Below, piece after piece: positions 62,647-64,000 of a stretch of 64,000 bases of DNA. Where the stretch lies: NCBI GenBank assembly GCA_965222015.1, contig CBDCTL010000012.1:1-64000 (forward strand), given 5' to 3'. The number at the start of each line of letters is the position of its first letter. Positions within the stretch are counted from its first letter, which is position 1. Position numbers and translations under genes: made by a program. This stretch comes from JANQPX01 sp965222015. Its GTDB lineage: Bacteria; Pseudomonadota; Alphaproteobacteria; Geminicoccales; Geminicoccaceae. The notes under the pieces were generated by a model that did not search any database, was not told the origin of the DNA, and worked only from the letters and a program-made list of their open reading frames with translations.

Positions 62647-63153
62647 ATGGTGTCTCCCAGGCAAGGGTAACGGCGGACATCCGCTTTGAACCGTGTCGAA
62701 CTCGTCCTCGTCATCAGCGTTCTTATAGTCGCCGGCAGAGGATCTGCAAAGCGCCCGGCCGTGGCTTTCACGCTACATTCGGGAGGTTCGACGACATGGT
62801 TGCAACCTATCGTGAAAGTTGTAGTGTCACAGAGATCCGCTGCCGATGAAACGCATCCGTGATAAGATGAAGATCGAGCGATCCTGCGGCCCGCTTCCCG
62901 CGGAGAGACGTTCATGCCCAACACATTCAAAGCCGAATTTCCGTTACTTTCCAAGGAACTGCGGCACTGGTTTGACCTTTAACGCGAAAACGTGATCATG
63001 GCAAGCATATGCGACCCGTCCTTTTGTCCGGCCTGACGAAAATAAGTTGATGGATCGTACGGAACATTGAACCAGAGGCCATCCAGGGATAGAACCTTTC
63101 TATGGCCTGTCATCGATATGATGGCACCTTGACCTAGGTACGAAGCGAAGACT
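62647..63153. other. Intergenic stretch before the phosphatase gene
   Basis: No supportable gene. It contains a CTTTCACG...CGTGAAAG inverted repeat (62764-62771 and 62811-62818) and AT-rich parts that may hold the promoter of the minus-strand barrel gene and of the phosphatase. Confidence 0.45.
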
Positions 63154-63963
63154 TTGCTGCGCACGCTGTTTAAACGTCCTCATGATGGCGAGTGGTCGCG
63201 ACCGATGGTCCGTGGCAGGCCGGCCTGCATTCCTCCAGGCATCTGCGTCTACGCGATCGGCGATATTCACGGCCGTGCCGATCTGATGATCGAGATGCAC
63301 CGGACCATCATGGAGGACTCCCAGGATCTGACGCCAGGTACCGAAAAGATCCTGGTCTATGTCGGCGATTTCGTCGATCGCGGGCTTGAGAGCAGCCAGG
63401 TCCTCGACCTTCTGATCGAAGAACCGCTGCCCGATTTCGGCGCGGTCTATCTGGTCGGCAATCACGACGCCTGGTTCCTGAGCTTCCTGGTCGACGCCAA
63501 GATCGGCCAGAGCTGGCTGCGGTATGGCGGCGACGCGACGCTCCACAGCTATGGCGTGCGCGTGGGCATGATCCGCGACGATCTGCAATATTTCGAACGG
63601 CTGCAGGCGGAACTCGCGGAGAAGGTCCCGCCCGAGCACCTCGCCTTTCTGCGCGGCCTCGAAGTCACCTTTCAGATCGGCGACTATCTGTTCGTCCATG
63701 CCGGCGTGCGCCCGCACGTGCCGATCGAGGACCAGTCGCCCGACGACCTCCTCTGGATCCGCGAGCCGTTCCTGTCCTGCCCCGACGATCTCGGCGTGGT
63801 GGTCGTCCACGGCCACACGGTCGAAGCGGAGCCGACAGTCAGGCACAACCGCATCGGTATCGACACCGGCGCCTGCTGGACCGGCAGCCTGACCTGCGTC
63901 GTGCTCGAAGAGGACAGTATCCGATTTCTCACCACCGGCGGATCGCCGATGGCGCAGCGCTGA
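63154..63963 (+). CDS. Serine/threonine-type metallophosphatase
   Basis: A 269-residue calcineurin-like phosphatase of the PPP bacterial group: GDIHGRADLM at about residue 37, YVGDFVDRGLESSQVL, LVGNHDAWFL, DYLFVHAGVRP and VVVHGHTVEAEP are the five metal-ligand blocks. The TTG start is the only plausible one ahead of GDIHG with adequate length; the ribosome-binding site is weak. Such proteins are frequently encoded at the edge of exopolysaccharide clusters in alphaproteobacteria. The substrate is unknown. Confidence 0.9.
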   Translation: MLRTLFKRPHDGEWSRPMVRGRPACIPPGICVYAIGDIHGRADLMIEMHRTIMEDSQDLTPGTEKILVYVGDFVDRGLESSQVLDLLIEEPLPDFGAVYLVGNHDAWFLSFLVDAKIGQSWLRYGGDATLHSYGVRVGMIRDDLQYFERLQAELAEKVPPEHLAFLRGLEVTFQIGDYLFVHAGVRPHVPIEDQSPDDLLWIREPFLSCPDDLGVVVVHGHTVEAEPTVRHNRIGIDTGACWTGSLTCVVLEEDSIRFLTTGGSPMAQR

Positions 63964-64000
63964 TCTCCCGACTTGTCGGAGACGGTCGGCTATGCCAGTC

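Noticed and set aside
1..64000. CRISPR array
   Set aside because: No run of regularly spaced short direct repeats and no cas genes were seen; the hairpin repeats near dnaE2 are too few and irregularly spaced.

Overview
The window looks like chromosomal DNA of an alphaproteobacterium, probably in or near the Rhodospirillales/Geminicoccales, although no rRNA or other phylogenetic marker is present to settle this. Supporting signs are high GC, a nos cluster of the NosX type, a Yej peptide transporter, an imuA-imuB-dnaE2 mutagenesis cassette with an alphaproteobacterial SOS box (GAAC-N7-GAAC), a TTAA-N7-TTAA (CtrA-like) site and a PEP-CTERM protein.

Layout. 1-5055: the 3' end of nosZ followed by the tightly overlapped nosD-nosF-nosY-nosL-nosX (apbE) genes for nitrous oxide reduction. 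5056-6360: a decayed stretch with a small membrane-protein remnant and a frameshifted transposase fragment. 6382-10626: a sulfur module with a DmdA-family DMSP demethylase-like gene and an IclR regulator on the minus strand, divergent from an SBP56/methanethiol oxidase gene, a 2Fe-2S ferredoxin and a CoA-binding protein. 10628-15144: one EamA/DMT transporter gene, now a pseudogene, cut in two by an IS4-type and an IS5-type element. Each transposase carries a copy of the same 78-bp palindromic element. 15438-23380: a ProU-type betaine/DMSP uptake system, an MttB-family methyltransferase and a dimethylglycine-dehydrogenase-like flavoprotein. Together with the DmdA and methanethiol oxidase genes, these suggest uptake and demethylation of methylated osmolytes.

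24-34 kb is a mixed region: a lectin-like secreted protein, a Calx-beta protein, a TAXI periplasmic binding protein, a DapA-family aldolase, sufE, a Tat-exported DUF6134-like gene with a frameshift, an SDR, an internally duplicated membrane protein and a 706-residue protein with two peptidoglycan-binding domains. 34-40 kb holds the yejABEF peptide/oligopeptide ABC transporter. 40-44.5 kb holds GNAT, CaiB-type CoA-transferase, crotonase and TRAP dctM/dctQ genes, with no binding-protein gene beside them. Next come a PEP-CTERM protein, lipA, a COQ10/RatA protein, a tiny secreted protein and dgoA/dgoK.

49.2-55.6 kb is the SOS mutasome: imuA, imuB and a dnaE2 gene with a one-base frameshift. Three related long hairpin repeats flank dnaE2. 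The right end has gph, glmU, a universal stress protein, an AmpG-like permease, a Wza-type export lipoprotein, an outer-membrane beta-barrel protein (probably the edge of an exopolysaccharide locus) and a metallophosphatase.

The most unusual signals are the 78-bp element with compensatory changes in its hairpin, the three-copy hairpin family around dnaE2, the DmdA/methanethiol oxidase pairing, and the tandem peptidoglycan-binding protein. No tRNA, rRNA or CRISPR array was seen.
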